64,000 nt of DNA from assembly GCA_002794735.1 (NCBI GenBank), contig NBAZ01000005.1, positions 372,001-436,000 of the forward strand. The letters run 5' to 3'. Of the stretch, positions 13,346 through 24,970 are shown in pieces. The stretch is from Pyrrhoderma lamaoense (lineage: Eukaryota > Basidiomycota > Agaricomycetes > Hymenochaetales > Hymenochaetaceae). The notes under the pieces were generated by a model, which ran no database searches, had not been told where the DNA came from, and worked only from the letters and a program-made list of their open reading frames with translations. Each line of letters starts with the position of its first letter. Positions within the stretch are counted from its first letter, which is position 1. Both the position numbers and the translations under genes were made by a program.

Positions 13346-14451
13346 ATGGCCTCTCCCGTGGCTGGCTCGTCATCCTTGAAGTCGACTCTTAATCCTTATC
13401 AGCCTTTCCCTATCAAGGCCACAAAGGTAATTAGCTCCAACAATTGTTAGTCACATAGGTAGTAATTACGAAACTTGTTCTCCAGAATGAGCGAATTCAG
13501 TTTTCTTCATTACATCCGTTTACTCCTACCTTCGTGGAAACGCATATAAGCAAGTCAAAAAACCTCGATGCGAAATCTCTTTATGAGAACAGAGTCAAAG
13601 GTCGCACAATCTTACTTGAAAACCCTGTACGAGAGAGTCGATTTAAGAGGAAGAGAGAAGAAAAGAAGAAGCAACATCAAAAGGTCGTTGAACGAAGGAG
13701 ACTGAAGTTGATCAGCAAAAAGGAAGCTAAGCTAAAAAGTTTGTGGACGTTGGAAGATAATCAGAAGAAGTATGTGACAATAGCAGTTCCTCAAACTGAT
13801 ATTTGAACGATGTATGTAGTTATGAACTCTTTGTCCCATTACACCACTTATGGTTGGGATACATGTCCGAATTACTCGGTTTGAGTCCGGTGCCATCAAC
13901 GATACCCGGTACACCGTCTCTACCAAACTCAGCTGCAATGCATACCAAACTGGTCAAGGCAGATTTCCATGGTTCGATAATCACTGGTAAGTAAGCTTCT
14001 TCTCTTATGATATTCACAATCTCAGGGCTAAATCTCTCTTTTCCAGTAAAAAAGGCTAAAAACCCTTCTCTTGTGGGTATTTATGGGATAGTCCTACTTG
14101 AATCTGAGAACGCTTTCAAGCTTATTACGCCCAAAAATCAAGTAAAATGTAATGTTGATCGATCACTTTGAATGCTACTGTAAACTAACTTGCAACAGTA
14201 ATACCCAAACAAGGCGCAATCTTTTCTTTTAAAATACCAATATATGATATCCGATCTTTGATACCTTCAACGCCGCACTCTGCCTCACAGGAGACTAGCG
14301 AAATGGATGCAGGTAGCAATTCTGCTCAAGCACTTCCGGATCTCAGCATTATTCCTTATATGGAGTTCGAATTATACGGAAATCAGTTTCGGTTCGCGCA
14401 GCAGAGCGTGCAGGCAAGAAATTTAAAGCTAAGGAGACGATAGAGCTTTAG
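13346..14451 (+). CDS. POP4: RNase P/MRP protein subunit Pop4 (Rpp29)
   Basis: Subunit of nuclear RNase P and RNase MRP, which process tRNA 5' ends and pre-rRNA. Exons 13346-13426, 13486-13769, 13820-13986, 14047-14148 and 14199-14451 give 295 residues. Family landmarks are SLYENRVKGRTILLENPVRE, a basic KRKREEKKK stretch, LFVPLHHLWLGYMSELLG, AMHTKLVKADFHGSIIT, the UPF0086/Rof fold core NPSLVGIYGIVLLESENAFK and VIPKQGAIFSF, and ELYGNQFRF near the end. A single base is missing close to 14393; with it the C-terminus becomes AGKKFKAKETIEL, typical of the family, and ends at 14451. Without it the raw frame stops at 14443. It starts 177 bases from the divergent SAM-domain gene, so the two probably share a promoter. 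Confidence 0.93.
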
Positions 14452-14632
14452 AATACGCAGACCAACGTATTTTCTCGTCTCTTTTCTGCCTGCAAAAGAC
14501 AGACACGAATCATGTCGCTTTTGCCTGGTCCTATCTGCTATGCTTCAATCATCATTATGTTACCAATTTTTCAAGTAAACGATTTGAATATGCACTTGTA
14601 AGGATTATGTAACTGTAATTACGTCATATATA

Positions 14633-14653
14633 CTGTAGATAATTTATCTACAG
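14633..14653. repeat. Perfect 9-bp hairpin
   Basis: CTGTAGATA and its exact reverse complement TATCTACAG are separated by three bases. It lies 182 bases after the POP4 stop, so it could be a 3'-UTR or terminator-like hairpin. It is adjacent to a larger inverted repeat at 14656-14766. Confidence 0.7.
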
Positions 14654-14655
14654 CC

Positions 14656-14766
14656 GGTATAGTAAAGACGCAGATACAAGATTGGCGAGCCAAGTTGGAA
14701 ACGCCTATCGATTAACCTGCCTGGTTTAGTAATGTCGATCGTAATCCTGGCGTCCTTTACTATACC
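14656..14766. repeat. Inverted repeat between POP4 and MED22
   Basis: The left arm GGTATAGTAAAGACGC (14656-14671) and the right arm GCGTCCTTTACTATACC (14750-14766) are reverse complements apart from one bulged base. The 78-base loop contains further partial self-complementarity (around ATCGATTAACC / GGTTTAGTAATGTCGAT). It ends 53 bases before the MED22 start codon. It could be a promoter element, a small structured RNA or a MITE remnant; no target-site duplication is obvious. Confidence 0.6.
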
Positions 14767-14819
14767 CGCATTATAACAATCTATCTACACACTTTCGATT
14801 AGAGTCTTTCTAAACCACC

Positions 14820-15369
14820 ATGGCTGATGTCACTCAAACGGACGTCTCACGTCCATCGGCTCTTCCCTCAGCACGCTTAAAACCGACAGCAACTCAAGCT
14901 GTGGCAGACCTTAACTCTCATGATTATCTTGTGAATGTGGAAGAAGAATGGAACAAGAAAATCGATGTTGAAATTGAAACACTAGTAGATGGGATGGTTG
15001 ACATAGTCACATTAGCCTCAGTATGTATAACAATTTAACACCCATAATAAGATATAATTAATCTAAAGTTCATACTGCAACAAGATTGAGGACAAGGATA
15101 AATTTCGCATCGCTCAAGAATCCTTCCAGACAGAATGCCGTGCCGAGTCAATGATCCGTGCAGCCCACTCTTTACTTGGGATTACGCATTCCATGAAACT
15201 CCTTCTGCTCTTGTCAGATGAACAGCAGATAACGCTTCAACGTGATGCTACATTAAAGGAATCTCAGATGGGTGCAAAGGAAGCGAAGGACAAAGTAGCA
15301 GCGTTGTTGACAGAGCTGTTCGAGACAGCCAAAGAAACCACCTATGGAGATAATTCTGTCGCCAACTAG
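14820..15369 (+). CDS. MED22: Mediator complex subunit 22 (Med22/Srb6/Surf5)
   Basis: Head-module subunit of Mediator, which couples transcription factors to RNA polymerase II in the nucleus. Two exons (14820-15020 and 15085-15369) give 161 residues, the usual size. Diagnostic text is DYLVNVEEEWNKKIDVEIET, LVDGMVDIVTLAS, then after the intron IEDKDKFRIAQESFQTECRA, SMIRAAHSLLGITHSMKLLL and LLSDEQ. The predicted all-helical fold agrees with the family. The gene is intact: no frame repair is needed. The donor is the strong GTATGT. The start codon sits in ACCACCATGG, a very good eukaryotic initiation context. Confidence 0.93.
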
Positions 15370-16210
15370 TGAAATTGGCTCATTTAGACTCAAAAACATA
15401 CCATACTCAAATCAAATGGATATGGCATACGATATTCTGAATCATGGTCGTCTTGCTAGCCAAGGTAATTTACTATCAACTGCCTGTGTCTGTTTTCTCG
15501 TTGATTACTAATTTAATAATAGTTCTTGTGAGATAGGAGCGTAATACCGACTAGTCTACAAGCTTTGACATCTTGAAACCTCAGGAGGCTAAATCTCGGC
15601 TTCAACCTAATTCTTTTATCTTGATCATACACCTCAACTGGCCATTGGAGACGTGATAGGATACGTATATCCTGAAGGCATCTTAATATGATATTGTGTT
15701 CGACATCCTAACCGCAGTTGACAATATTTGACGTCACTCTCAATTACATAACAACTAACTTAAATATAAATTAAAAGACTGTTGCATTATATGTTGATGT
15801 GGTCTACAATCCCGCATAATTTTCTGCCTTGATAGTCTTCGTTATTTATTATAACCAACAGTTCTTTGGAACTATCGCATTGCCGCTACCCAGAGTTCTT
15901 ATTTAATCATGCACCAAAACAGTCATTTGCCTAAGCACATATCATTCAACAATCACCGTATTGTACAAAACTATCAACTTACAACGCGTATAATAGAACA
16001 CGTACATCGTGGATGGGTTATGTTATGCTTTAAGCCATCGACAAACTTTGAAGTTTATGCGATATTGTAATACTGATTACGCTAATAATACATATGTTAG
16101 GATTTAGTAACCGATCAAATCACATGTAAACACGGTTTAGAAACTTGTATCCACTATTTATTCTAAAGTGGAACAACATAGCGAGAGAAGCTTGAAGCCT
16201 TCGCCCCACG
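15370..16210. other. Intergenic region, AT rich
   Basis: About 840 bases between MED22 and the SCP2 gene. It is AT rich with no open frame longer than chance. No RNA gene or repeat recognised. Confidence 0.5.
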
Positions 16211-16851
16211 ATGTCTGATATCAAAACCGAAGGATTCAAAGTGAGTGATATACCATCTTTCGAATCAATAAGGGAAGAATACTTAAATTCTTGTTCCAAA
16301 AGTCGTCTGACGTTCTCGCCGAACTTGCTTCCGTATTTTCATCGTTCAGCGAGACGGAAAAGAAAGCTCAGATAAAGAAGGTACATTGTATATATTGCTA
16401 AGCTTGTAATAATGCAAATTCTGGGACTGAGGTGAACGCATTCTATCACAGGCGAATGGTATCTTTGAGCTGCAGATCAAGAACAGTGATGGGAAAGAGG
16501 GCGTGTGGACAATTGATTTAAAGAATACAGGGACTGTGTTCAAAGGGTCTGTACCGAAACCAAAGAAGGCCGATGTTATCATCATCCTTTCTGATGAGAC
16601 TTTCTGCAGCTTGCTGACAACAAAGTGAGCATTTGTTTTACTTCGTGTTTTATAAGCTTGGACTCAACGACTATATTCAAAGCTTGACGGTCAAAGGGCT
16701 TTCATGACGGGAAAGCTGAAGACAAAGGGTAATATGATGCTTGCAACGAAACTTGATAGTGTTCTCAAGGCAAGTACAGGCTTTAACTTACCCCTGATAC
16801 ATGAGTTCTTACATTGTTTGTCAGGCTGCTAAGCCTAAAGCTAAGCTCTAG
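16211..16851 (+). CDS. SCP2 sterol-carrier domain protein with peroxisomal targeting signal
   Basis: Small lipid-binding protein consisting of a single SCP2 domain, known to bind fatty acyl-CoA and sterols, usually in peroxisomes. Exons 16211-16240, 16303-16380, 16452-16624, 16683-16769 and 16825-16851 give 131 residues. Readable motifs are KKANGIFELQIKNSDGKEGV, WTIDLKNTGTVFKG, KADVIIILSDETF and AFMTGKLKTKGNMMLATKLD. The C-terminus is Ala-Lys-Leu, a classic PTS1 peroxisomal signal, encoded by the last exon. One base is missing in the AAA before the donor at 16625; phase requires it. The last intron (16770-16824) is GC-AG. Confidence 0.92.
16770..16824 (+). other. GC-AG intron in the SCP2 gene
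   Basis: The junction AAG|GCAAGT ... TTGTCAG|GCT joins DSVLK to AAKPKAKL and creates the PTS1 terminus. The donor context is the strong consensus typical of functional GC-AG introns. Confidence 0.85.
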
Positions 16852-18079
16852 GCAGCCGCATATACAAGCTCTACCTCACACCCTTCGTCCCCATGAGGTC
16901 TATATAAAGCTTATAGATCCTATAATATACCATTATCTTGTCTGGCTGGATGTTCATAACTTGAAAGTGCATTGTGCTATGTTAACTATTATATCGATGT
17001 TGTAGAACAGTAAGAAACAACTCAATTTACGGGAACATAATATCCCAATATTCTATATTTAACATGATCGTGGCGTTACAGACTCATGATATTAACGATA
17101 TGAAAGTTGACCTTGATCAGCTTGTATACGATGTGCTGGGAAAGGTCTAAGCTGATAGGTTGTCTGCACATGAAGTGATTGGCACCTGATACTACTGTGA
17201 CTAGTTGACTTTTACTGATCTTAATTCTATTTGAATCCACGCTTCCTTGGAATATAAATGTATGTACTACTAGACTACTGTCTATACCGGTAATTAGCAT
17301 ATAATGTATATTAAATAAGCGCATCAGTGTGAAAATATTGGTCCATACAACTTTCCCAATGTAACGCACTTAGTATATCAGGTTTACTCATATGCATGAA
17401 CTAGTTCACGCGCCTTTAGTTCTTTCTCCTCTTCTTCTTACACGTATGCCTACACGTACAAAGCTCGCTGAATAGAACCCATGGCTTTTCCTGCCACTCT
17501 CTGGTCTTTTGAGTACTAAATAAAGAAGAACATATATGCCAAACAGATGACTAGCATTCAGTCTATCTCCTTTTTTCAACAGTTAGCTGCACATTCGGCG
17601 TCATGTAACAAATAAATCTTGGGTCAGTCACTTATGAAAACGGCATTTCCTTTCCTTTTGGTGAACTCACCCTTACATGGACACGATCTCCTTCCGAGAT
17701 TCAAATTTCCAAGATAATTATATACTTAAAGTCCTTTCTCTTTTTTCTATAGATCATATAACTAGTGGCATCAACCCAGTGCTTTATACTGTCATTCCTC
17801 TGGCGTGTCTCCTATTGTTTTACAGCCCGTATGATACTCCTACTCCTCTAGGCACAGTACTGAGCTGAGAGATATTGTCTTCGCTTGTATGCATCTCTTT
17901 ACTCTACAGACCAAACGGATCACTCCGCCTTTCCCACAGAAGTATTTGATTTATACAACATACATGTGGTAATACTGATGGAACACGCGCTATCCTCCAG
18001 GTCAAAGTTAGCCCTAAGCTCAAGTTCAGTCATCTCTTGCTTTTGTCAAGTTTTCTCTATCTCATCGCCTATCGTTCTC
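16852..18079. other. Intergenic region, AT rich
   Basis: About 1.2 kb between the SCP2 gene and the kinase gene. Several short open frames exist on both strands but none shows a family signature. One open frame runs into the kinase start from 17885; the part before 18080 is not conserved-looking and is treated as 5' leader. Confidence 0.45.
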
Positions 18080-19663
18080 ATGTTTCAAGCTCCTGATCTT
18101 GAAAGCAACGAAAAGAAACTCAAAAATCAAGAGAAACTAGATGAAATTTTATCTCGAGTCAGGCACCTTGATCTTTCTGGGAAGCTAGAGGACGTGGAGG
18201 ATGCCAAATGTCAACATGGGGGCTACTCTGATATTTTTGTTGGATGGATTGATAGTACCCATCTACGAAAGCCATTCTCTCCGGGACGTGTCAAAGTAGC
18301 AAAGAAATGTCTTCGAGCTCATTTAAAAGGGGATTTCGCATTGGTATGAAAGTGTTCCGCGTTTGACGGAACGACCACTGATAGGCGGGTATCATATAGG
18401 CTTTAGCAAAGGAGATATACATCTGGTCTAAACTTGATCACAAGAATATTTTGCCATTACTAGGGTATATAACTGAAGGGCCATATCCATCCTTGATTTC
18501 CGAATGGTGCAATTTTGGCACACTCATACACTACCTAAATGAGAATACGGATAGTAATATCCTAAGTATGGTATGACAGCAGTAATCATGTTAGTTTCGA
18601 GCTTAACTTGAGTTTTTGCTTTGATAGGCTCTTGGTATAGCTGAAGGGCTCGAGTATCTTCACAGTCAGAGCATTGTACACTCAGATATGAAATCAGTGC
18701 GTTCAAATACTCATATCTGAACTCACAAGAACATTCAAGATGCTTTTTAGGATAATGTATTGATTAGCTCAGGTGGTGAACCTCTGATCTGTGATTTTGG
18801 CATCTCTCGGTTGATGTCCTCGACCCAGTCCTTCGGAGCAACAAGTAGTATATCTGGTATACGTGGAACCTGTCGCTGGATGGCCATCGAACTCCTACGC
18901 TTCGATGAAGACAACCCTGATGTTAAACATACACTACAGTCAGATGTGTGGGCATTTGGGATGACGATGTTTGTATGTGAACGCTCCTTCGAGACTGAAA
19001 CCATGAAGACCCGCTAACCCCATAGAGTAGGAAATAATAAGTCTCAAGAGACCTTACTTTGAGGTCAAGATGGATCTCCAGGTGTATTCCAAGATCATGC
19101 AAGGCGTTCTTCCACAGGAACCAGAAGGAATCCAAGAAGATCTTCATAAGCTTGTACTGTGGAATATATGTGAATTATGTTGGAAATCGGATCCAGTGTC
19201 CAGGCCTAGGATAACGGAGATCATCAGTCTACTTCTTGGGATCGAAATTTCGGATGTTGGTCAAGTTGTTTCACCTTTGGAAGATACAATAGATGAAGAT
19301 ATCAATACAGGAATTTCGCGTAAATATCCTTCTAAAAAGACTGTAATGGCTCGGCGAGTTAGTTATCGACAGGCTTCGTTAAAGGGCATAGATGCATCCT
19401 TTCGGGTAAGACGTCATAAGAAAACAGAATTCTATTTGCCTCCTTCTCCACCTCCCCAACTAAGTGATGGCAACATCTCTGTTATGGCTGTGTATAAGGG
19501 GCATGGAAAAGAAAAGGACTCTATACTATTATCGGACATGGCCCTGATAACGACTACATGGATGATATCAATGGTAATATTTGTACTGTTTTGTTCTCTG
19601 GCTTACGTTTATGATACTGTCCCTCAAAAAAAATCTTATGACTCTCCTCTATTTTATGTTTAA
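18080..19663 (+). CDS. TKL-type protein kinase
   Basis: Serine/threonine (tyrosine kinase-like) protein kinase. Exons 18080-18343, 18400-18570, 18628-18696, 18751-18972 and 19031-19663 give 452 residues in the raw frame. Kinase landmarks: glycine loop region QHGGYSDIFVGWI, ATP-binding Lys in VKVAKKCLR, hinge region LISEWCNFGTLIHYL, catalytic loop HSDMKSDN (HSD in place of HRD, Asp and Asn present), DFG in LICDFGISRL, an AIE variant of APE in WMAIELL, then SDVWAFGMTMFEI. All catalytic residues are present, so it should be active. This HSD/AIE style is common in the lineage-expanded TKL kinases of Agaricomycetes. The raw C-terminus ends in a hydrophobic stretch that may be an artefact: a one-base repair near 19530-19540 reads GHGPDNDYMDDIN and splices in phase into exons at 19819-20113, for a 502-residue protein. 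Confidence 0.85.
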
Positions 19664-19818
19664 TGTTAATATTCATTCCTCCTTACTCAAGCTTATATAA
19701 TTCTTAACACAACTTCATTGTCACATGTAATAGTCGCAATTCTATTTTCTACTAACTTGATACATATACATTCTGTTTATTATCTGCACTCCAAACTTGT
19801 TACTCATGCTCATTCTAG

Positions 19819-20113
19819 CACCACGAGAGGTTGAAAGCCTTTCGACTCTAAATTTGCGCCTTCACAATCGCAATATGGATGAAAACTCAAATTTGATTGA
19901 ATCACCTATAGATAAATCTTTGATGCTCAAAGATCGCATTGAGAGATGGATTGCTAATAACAAGAGTGTTATTGGTGAGTTATATAATCCTAAATGTGCA
20001 AGATTCTCAAATATAATGCAATTTATATAGATTATGCAGACCCATCCAAAGCACAACACGTAGAATCAGTAAAGTCAAAATTTGGGATCTTCTTAAAAGA
20101 TTTCATATCATAA
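19819..20113 (+). CDS. Probable 3' exons of the TKL kinase gene (or a separate 60-residue ORF)
   Basis: Two exons with good splice sites: 19819-19974 (acceptor ATTCTAG) and 20031-20113 (donor GTGAGT, acceptor TATAG), ending KSKFGIFLKDFIS and stop. Together they encode about 80 residues, helical and charged (RIERWIANNKSVIDYADPSK). The phase at 19819 matches a GT donor at 19574 only in the repaired kinase frame, so these are probably the kinase C-terminus. Alternatively translation could start at Met 19875, giving a 60-residue protein. I do not recognise the sequence. Confidence 0.45.
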
Positions 20114-21387
20114 GTTGATCCTTATTTTTGAAATAATAAAAAGTGAGTGTGTTATTGCAGTTGTTATTTTGGTGCGTAATCAGTGATGGCTTCGATCTCA
20201 TTGGCAGAACTAGGTAGCACCCCATTTATGAGAAATACATAGACAATGAAACTTGAATCTTATTGACTTTTAATCGACTTGCCAGTGATCGTAATTGTTA
20301 CCAATGATATAACTATTATAAAGTTATCTTGATACTCCAAGAAGCCACACTATAGTCAATCGTACTTAGAATTCAATCGATGAGATTACTCTTCTGATGG
20401 CTTTCACGATATAGAATATTGATCGCTGCGCTCCAAGACGTTTCATACTAGACCTAATATATGGAGTATCTGAGGCATATTACTATTTTTCGTCGGAAGA
20501 TTTGTGGTATACAAGTGAAAAAGTGGTAGGAAAATACTGTCACTATCCCTTCAGTTTATAGAAATGCCCAGATGTGATGGCCGAGTCAGGTTTGTCGCAA
20601 AACCATACTAGTAGATTTGAGAAGTGATGGTGAGTATACAGGGGAGTACGCGATGCAGCCTCAGGGTGGAAGGATTAAAGCAGACTCAGAGTGATCGCAA
20701 AGAGGACAAGAAGATGAATAGTATCCCTTTTCTGTTCTTGTTCACAGAATGTACTTAAGACTCCGGATAAAAGAGAGAATGTTACTACCAATCTTGAAAG
20801 TCCACATATGCGGGAAAATTAGTTGTGATACATTTGATCTCGTGTGGCATTAGTAAGTGTGTGGGTAGTTATCTTGAGATGGATGCTTCTTTCGCGTTAT
20901 TTGATGCTTTCTTCCGATATATCTGATACTTAACTGGTGAAAACTCCTGAAACTTGTCAGCTTCATGTTCGGTCGTCTATGTCTCGTTTTCTACAATTTT
21001 TTGTTCAAAATATCTTAATCTGGCTCTGTATCTTGATTCGTGGGCCGTTGAATGTGACTTGTATCTTCCTATCTTCTTCGTAGGTTATCGTTAGTCATAG
21101 GCACAAATTGGAATTACATTTATAATCTAAATTTAGTATATGATTTGCAATAACTCGCACGTGACACAATGCCGAGTGCTTCCGTCACAGTTTCTGACAT
21201 GGTGAATGATAGAATTTACGGTATTCACTCGCACTTTTTCGAAATTACTCAACGTCTTCAATCCGTCTGCATGAATAGGACATCTTACACACAAGCTACC
21301 GTTTGAAAACTCTTATACAAACTGCCCTTCTCATAATTCTTGTCATCTGGGGAGGGGATAAGTCGTTTTAAGGCTCTACTAGCAACA
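20114..21387. other. Intergenic region upstream of MGM1
   Basis: About 1.3 kb, AT rich, no coding potential recognised. The last 400 bases are probably the MGM1 promoter and leader. No repeat or RNA gene recognised. Confidence 0.5.
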
Positions 21388-24367
21388 ATGGTTACCGTTC
21401 GAATGATGTCTCGCAACACACGAAAATATATATCTAGCTCTCTTCACCCCCACTCCGTCCAAGACAGAATGTCTTTTCTCCTTACACTCTAACTTCGCGA
21501 CGAATGCATATTAGGGCACTTTCATATTCGACAATTCCGAAACTTGTTGCGCGTGCCTTCAGAGTCCCCATAGCCGGGGCGACAGTAGGAGCTGGGGCGT
21601 TGGGGTATGCTAACTATAAATTTGAGGGTGCGCTTATTTGTAAATACCGTCTATCTTCTCGCTAATTAATGCCCCATTTTAGAACTGAAGAAAGCTTCTA
21701 CTGGTTGGATAAATAGTGTTCATGAAACTGCGACAGATGTTTTCGACTTCGCATCCGACGGACTCAAAAATGTACAATCTAGGTTCTCTGAAGTTGAACT
21801 ACCAAATGTAGAGGCACCACAGTTCTTGAAAGACTTCTTCGCCTCCCGGGAAAGATCTAGAGGGTCAGATCCAAAAGGGAAATCGGACGGTGGTGGGGAA
21901 TCTAATGGGAACCGCCCAGACGGTGAAGATGCTGTTGTGGCAGCTCTTGCTGCTGCTACGTTAGGCGCTCCTGAGTACTCCGAAGAACGAAATTCAAATC
22001 CAGATACGCAACAATTCAACGGACTGATGCTTCTGACGAAGAAGTTAATACAAATAAAAGCAATGCTGCGTGAAATCAATAAAGAGGATTCTGTAAAGTT
22101 ACCTGGTATCGTCGTTATTGGATCCCAGAGCTCTGGTAAAAGCTCTGTATTAGAAGCCATTGTCGGACATGAGTTCTTACCGAAGTACGCCTCCGATGGT
22201 TTATCTGTACTTTAAATTTCTCACCTAATCTTTACAGGGGTAACAACATGGTCACCCGCCGGCCCATCGAATTAACACTAGTACATACGCCTGCTGACCC
22301 TACTGAAAAGGGGCCTCAGGAGTATGCTGAGTTCCCAGACCTAGGGCTCGGTAAAATTGCTGATTTCACACAAGTACAACGTACACTCACAGATCTCAAC
22401 CTCGCTGTTCCTGCTAGTGAATGTGTCTCAAATGACCCAATTAATCTCCATATCTATAGTCCAAATGTCCCTGATTTGACATTAACCGATCTTCCTGGCT
22501 ATATCCAAATCTCATCGATGGATCAACCTGAAACATTGAAGGAGCAGATCACAGACCTATGTGAGAAGTATATCCGTGAAAACAACATAATTCTTGCTGT
22601 CTGTGCAGCTGACGTTGATCTTGCAAATTCACCTGCTCTACGTGCAAGTCGAAAAGTTGATCCGTTAGGCCTACGTACGATTGGTGTCATAACTAAGATG
22701 GACCTTGTCCCTCCAGAAACGGGCGCACAGATTCTATCTGGAAACAGATATCCTCTGCATCTTGGCTACGTTGGTGTCATCTCAAAATCTCCGGAAAGAA
22801 GCAGAAAGAGTCAACAGGGGAATTAGTTAGGAGGAGAGAAGACGAATATTTTGGCCAAAACTCAGAGTACTTCGGAAAACCTTCATCGCTGATGGTAGGT
22901 ACAAGCACACTTCAGCGTCGATTACGAGAAGTTTTAGAGAGCTCTATGGCGTCGTCTCTTCACAGTGTCACGAATCACGTACAATTAGAACTTGAAGAAA
23001 CACGATATCAGTTTAAGGTTAAATATAATGACCGACGGATAACCGCTGAGGCGTATGTTGCTGAAGTGGTTGACACTTTAAAAAACCGTTTCCGCGAGTA
23101 TATATCACAGTTTTCTCGGCCTCAGCTGCGCTCGAAACTGAAGGATCACCTCAACGACAAATTGATGTCAATTATGGAACAGCTTTACTGGTCTGACCCT
23201 CGCACTAAGGAACTCTGCGACCTCGCCGCTGACCCAAAGGTAAAGCCTGAGGACGTTGAATTATATTGGAAATACAAGCTCGAGGCGGCTGGGTCATTGC
23301 TGACGAAATCTGGGATCGGACGGGATGCAACGAATGTAGTAGCTAATGGTCTACAAAGCCTTGTAGAGGCGATTTCTAAAGGTGAACCGTTGTCCCACCA
23401 TCCAGGCGCAGCAGAAAGACTAGTTGGGTTTGGACAAAAGATTTTGCGAGATAGGATTAATATTACGACGGATCAAGTCGAAAATTGTATTAAGCCTTAC
23501 AAATACGATATTGAGGTTGACGAGCGTGAATGGGAGCTTGGTCGTTTGAAATCACTGGAAACAGTCGAAAAAGAGCTGCAATTATGTGAGGAGCAACTGA
23601 GGAGCATTCGGCAACGTATTGGTGGTAGCAGAAGATTAAATAATCTTATGTCCTATTTCCAATCCGTTGAGGAGAAAGAAAGAGAAAGACGGAGACAAAG
23701 GTTTCTATCTGCAGATCCAAGCAATGAACCGGAAAATGATGAAGTTCACTATCGTTACAGTGCTGCTCAGATGTTTGATGGTACGCACAAACTAAAGCCT
23801 TGTTATAGTTCATCTCTAATATTTCATCCTTTTAGCTAAGCGTGCGATCAGTTTTTCCGACCGTATGAGGATCCTGAAGCTTCGGCTTGCAACTTTGAAA
23901 TCTAAGCGCTGTAAAGGTGGACCAAGTAATGACGTTTTGTGCCCCGAGGCCTTTTTAGATGCTGTTGCAGACAAGCTCGCGTATACTGCCTCCATGTTCA
24001 TTAATATTGAGTTGATTGGCCATTTTATTGATGAGGTGATTATCTTTATGTGCCAACCTATTTACGTCGTATTGACTGAGCTTGTGACCCAGTTCCCTCG
24101 AGAAATAGACTCAAGATTAATCTTCACCCTTGACCACAAAGAATTGGAAGCATTTGCGAAAGAGAATCCGACGGTTCGAGAGCATCTTGAATTACAAGAA
24201 AGGAAGGACAAACTTGAAGAGGTGTGTTCTATGGAGTCATTCATATTAAGCCTCTAAACACATCTATCACTCAGGTCATGAAGCAGCTTAACAGTCTAGC
24301 GAACTTGCGCAAGGATGCGCAACCAACACCACAGCGTTCAAAAGGCTTCTTCAGGAGTATTGTCTGA
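21388..24367 (+). CDS. MGM1: Mitochondrial dynamin-like GTPase Mgm1/OPA1
   Basis: Large GTPase of the mitochondrial inner membrane and intermembrane space that drives inner-membrane fusion and cristae shaping. Exons 21388-21627, 21683-22184, 22238-23780, 23836-24035, 24093-24221 and 24275-24367 give 902 residues after two repairs, the size of yeast Mgm1. The N-terminus is Arg/Ser rich ([11 protein letters not shown]) and then RALSYSTIP; a hydrophobic segment ([15 protein letters not shown]) fits the membrane anchor. GTPase motifs: G1 [10 protein letters not shown]2 within [10 protein letters not shown]3 DLPG, G4 TKMD. The middle and GED regions are long helices ending [10 protein letters not shown]. 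Two bases are missing, in the C run 21447-21451 and the GGGG 22817-22820. If the first repair is wrong, the start is Met 21504, which would lose most of the targeting sequence. Confidence 0.94.
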
Positions 24368-24838
24368 TGACAGTCCTTTGTCTCTATTTCTATTGTATAT
24401 ACCTTTGGTTTCTCATAACCTTATGACACGTCATATACTTTTCTCCTCTTCACGACCTGGTTTATGTAGACTTTGTTACGGTTCTATTTTCTCGTATTCA
24501 GCTCATATATGTTACTTTAATCCCCAATCACTCATGTTGGTATGTTCTATAAAATGTAGGATATGCATTACAAGTTTGTCTAATCAGATACTTAGCCTGC
24601 GAATGGTATATAGACTATGATTTAATGACACATGTTATAACAACGAGGCGCAGTGGGCTATGCACTAGTACAAATGCGGAAATTTCCTAGATTTCAGGCG
24701 ACGTGGTTTCTAAATAGAATGTAGCGTTAATAATTGTTGTCCTTTGAACCTTTGTATACCATCTCTGCTACACATGTTTTCCTTTTTGGGCAATTGCCTG
24801 AATTCATGGTAACGTCTTATGACATAGCACCACCACGA
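24368..24838. other. Intergenic region after MGM1
   Basis: About 470 bases, T rich at first (MGM1 3' UTR) and ending at the TATA box of the next gene. No gene seen. Confidence 0.5.
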
Positions 24839-24846
24839 TATAAAAG
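24839..24846 (+). promoter_or_regulatory. TATA box TATAAAAG
   Basis: Perfect TATAAAAG, 28 bases before an upstream ATG (24867) and 132 bases before the ATG at 24971 of the downstream gene. The distance to 24971 is typical for a fungal TATA box plus a short leader. Confidence 0.55.
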
Positions 24847-24970
24847 CAGAGTCTATAGCGGAAAGGATGAATCCCAATCAAGAACATAAACAGATCTCAA
24901 CCCAAGAGTCATCAAAAGACGAACACTTCCCGGTCTTTCCCTTAGCAAATCTACTAAAAATAAGGATACT

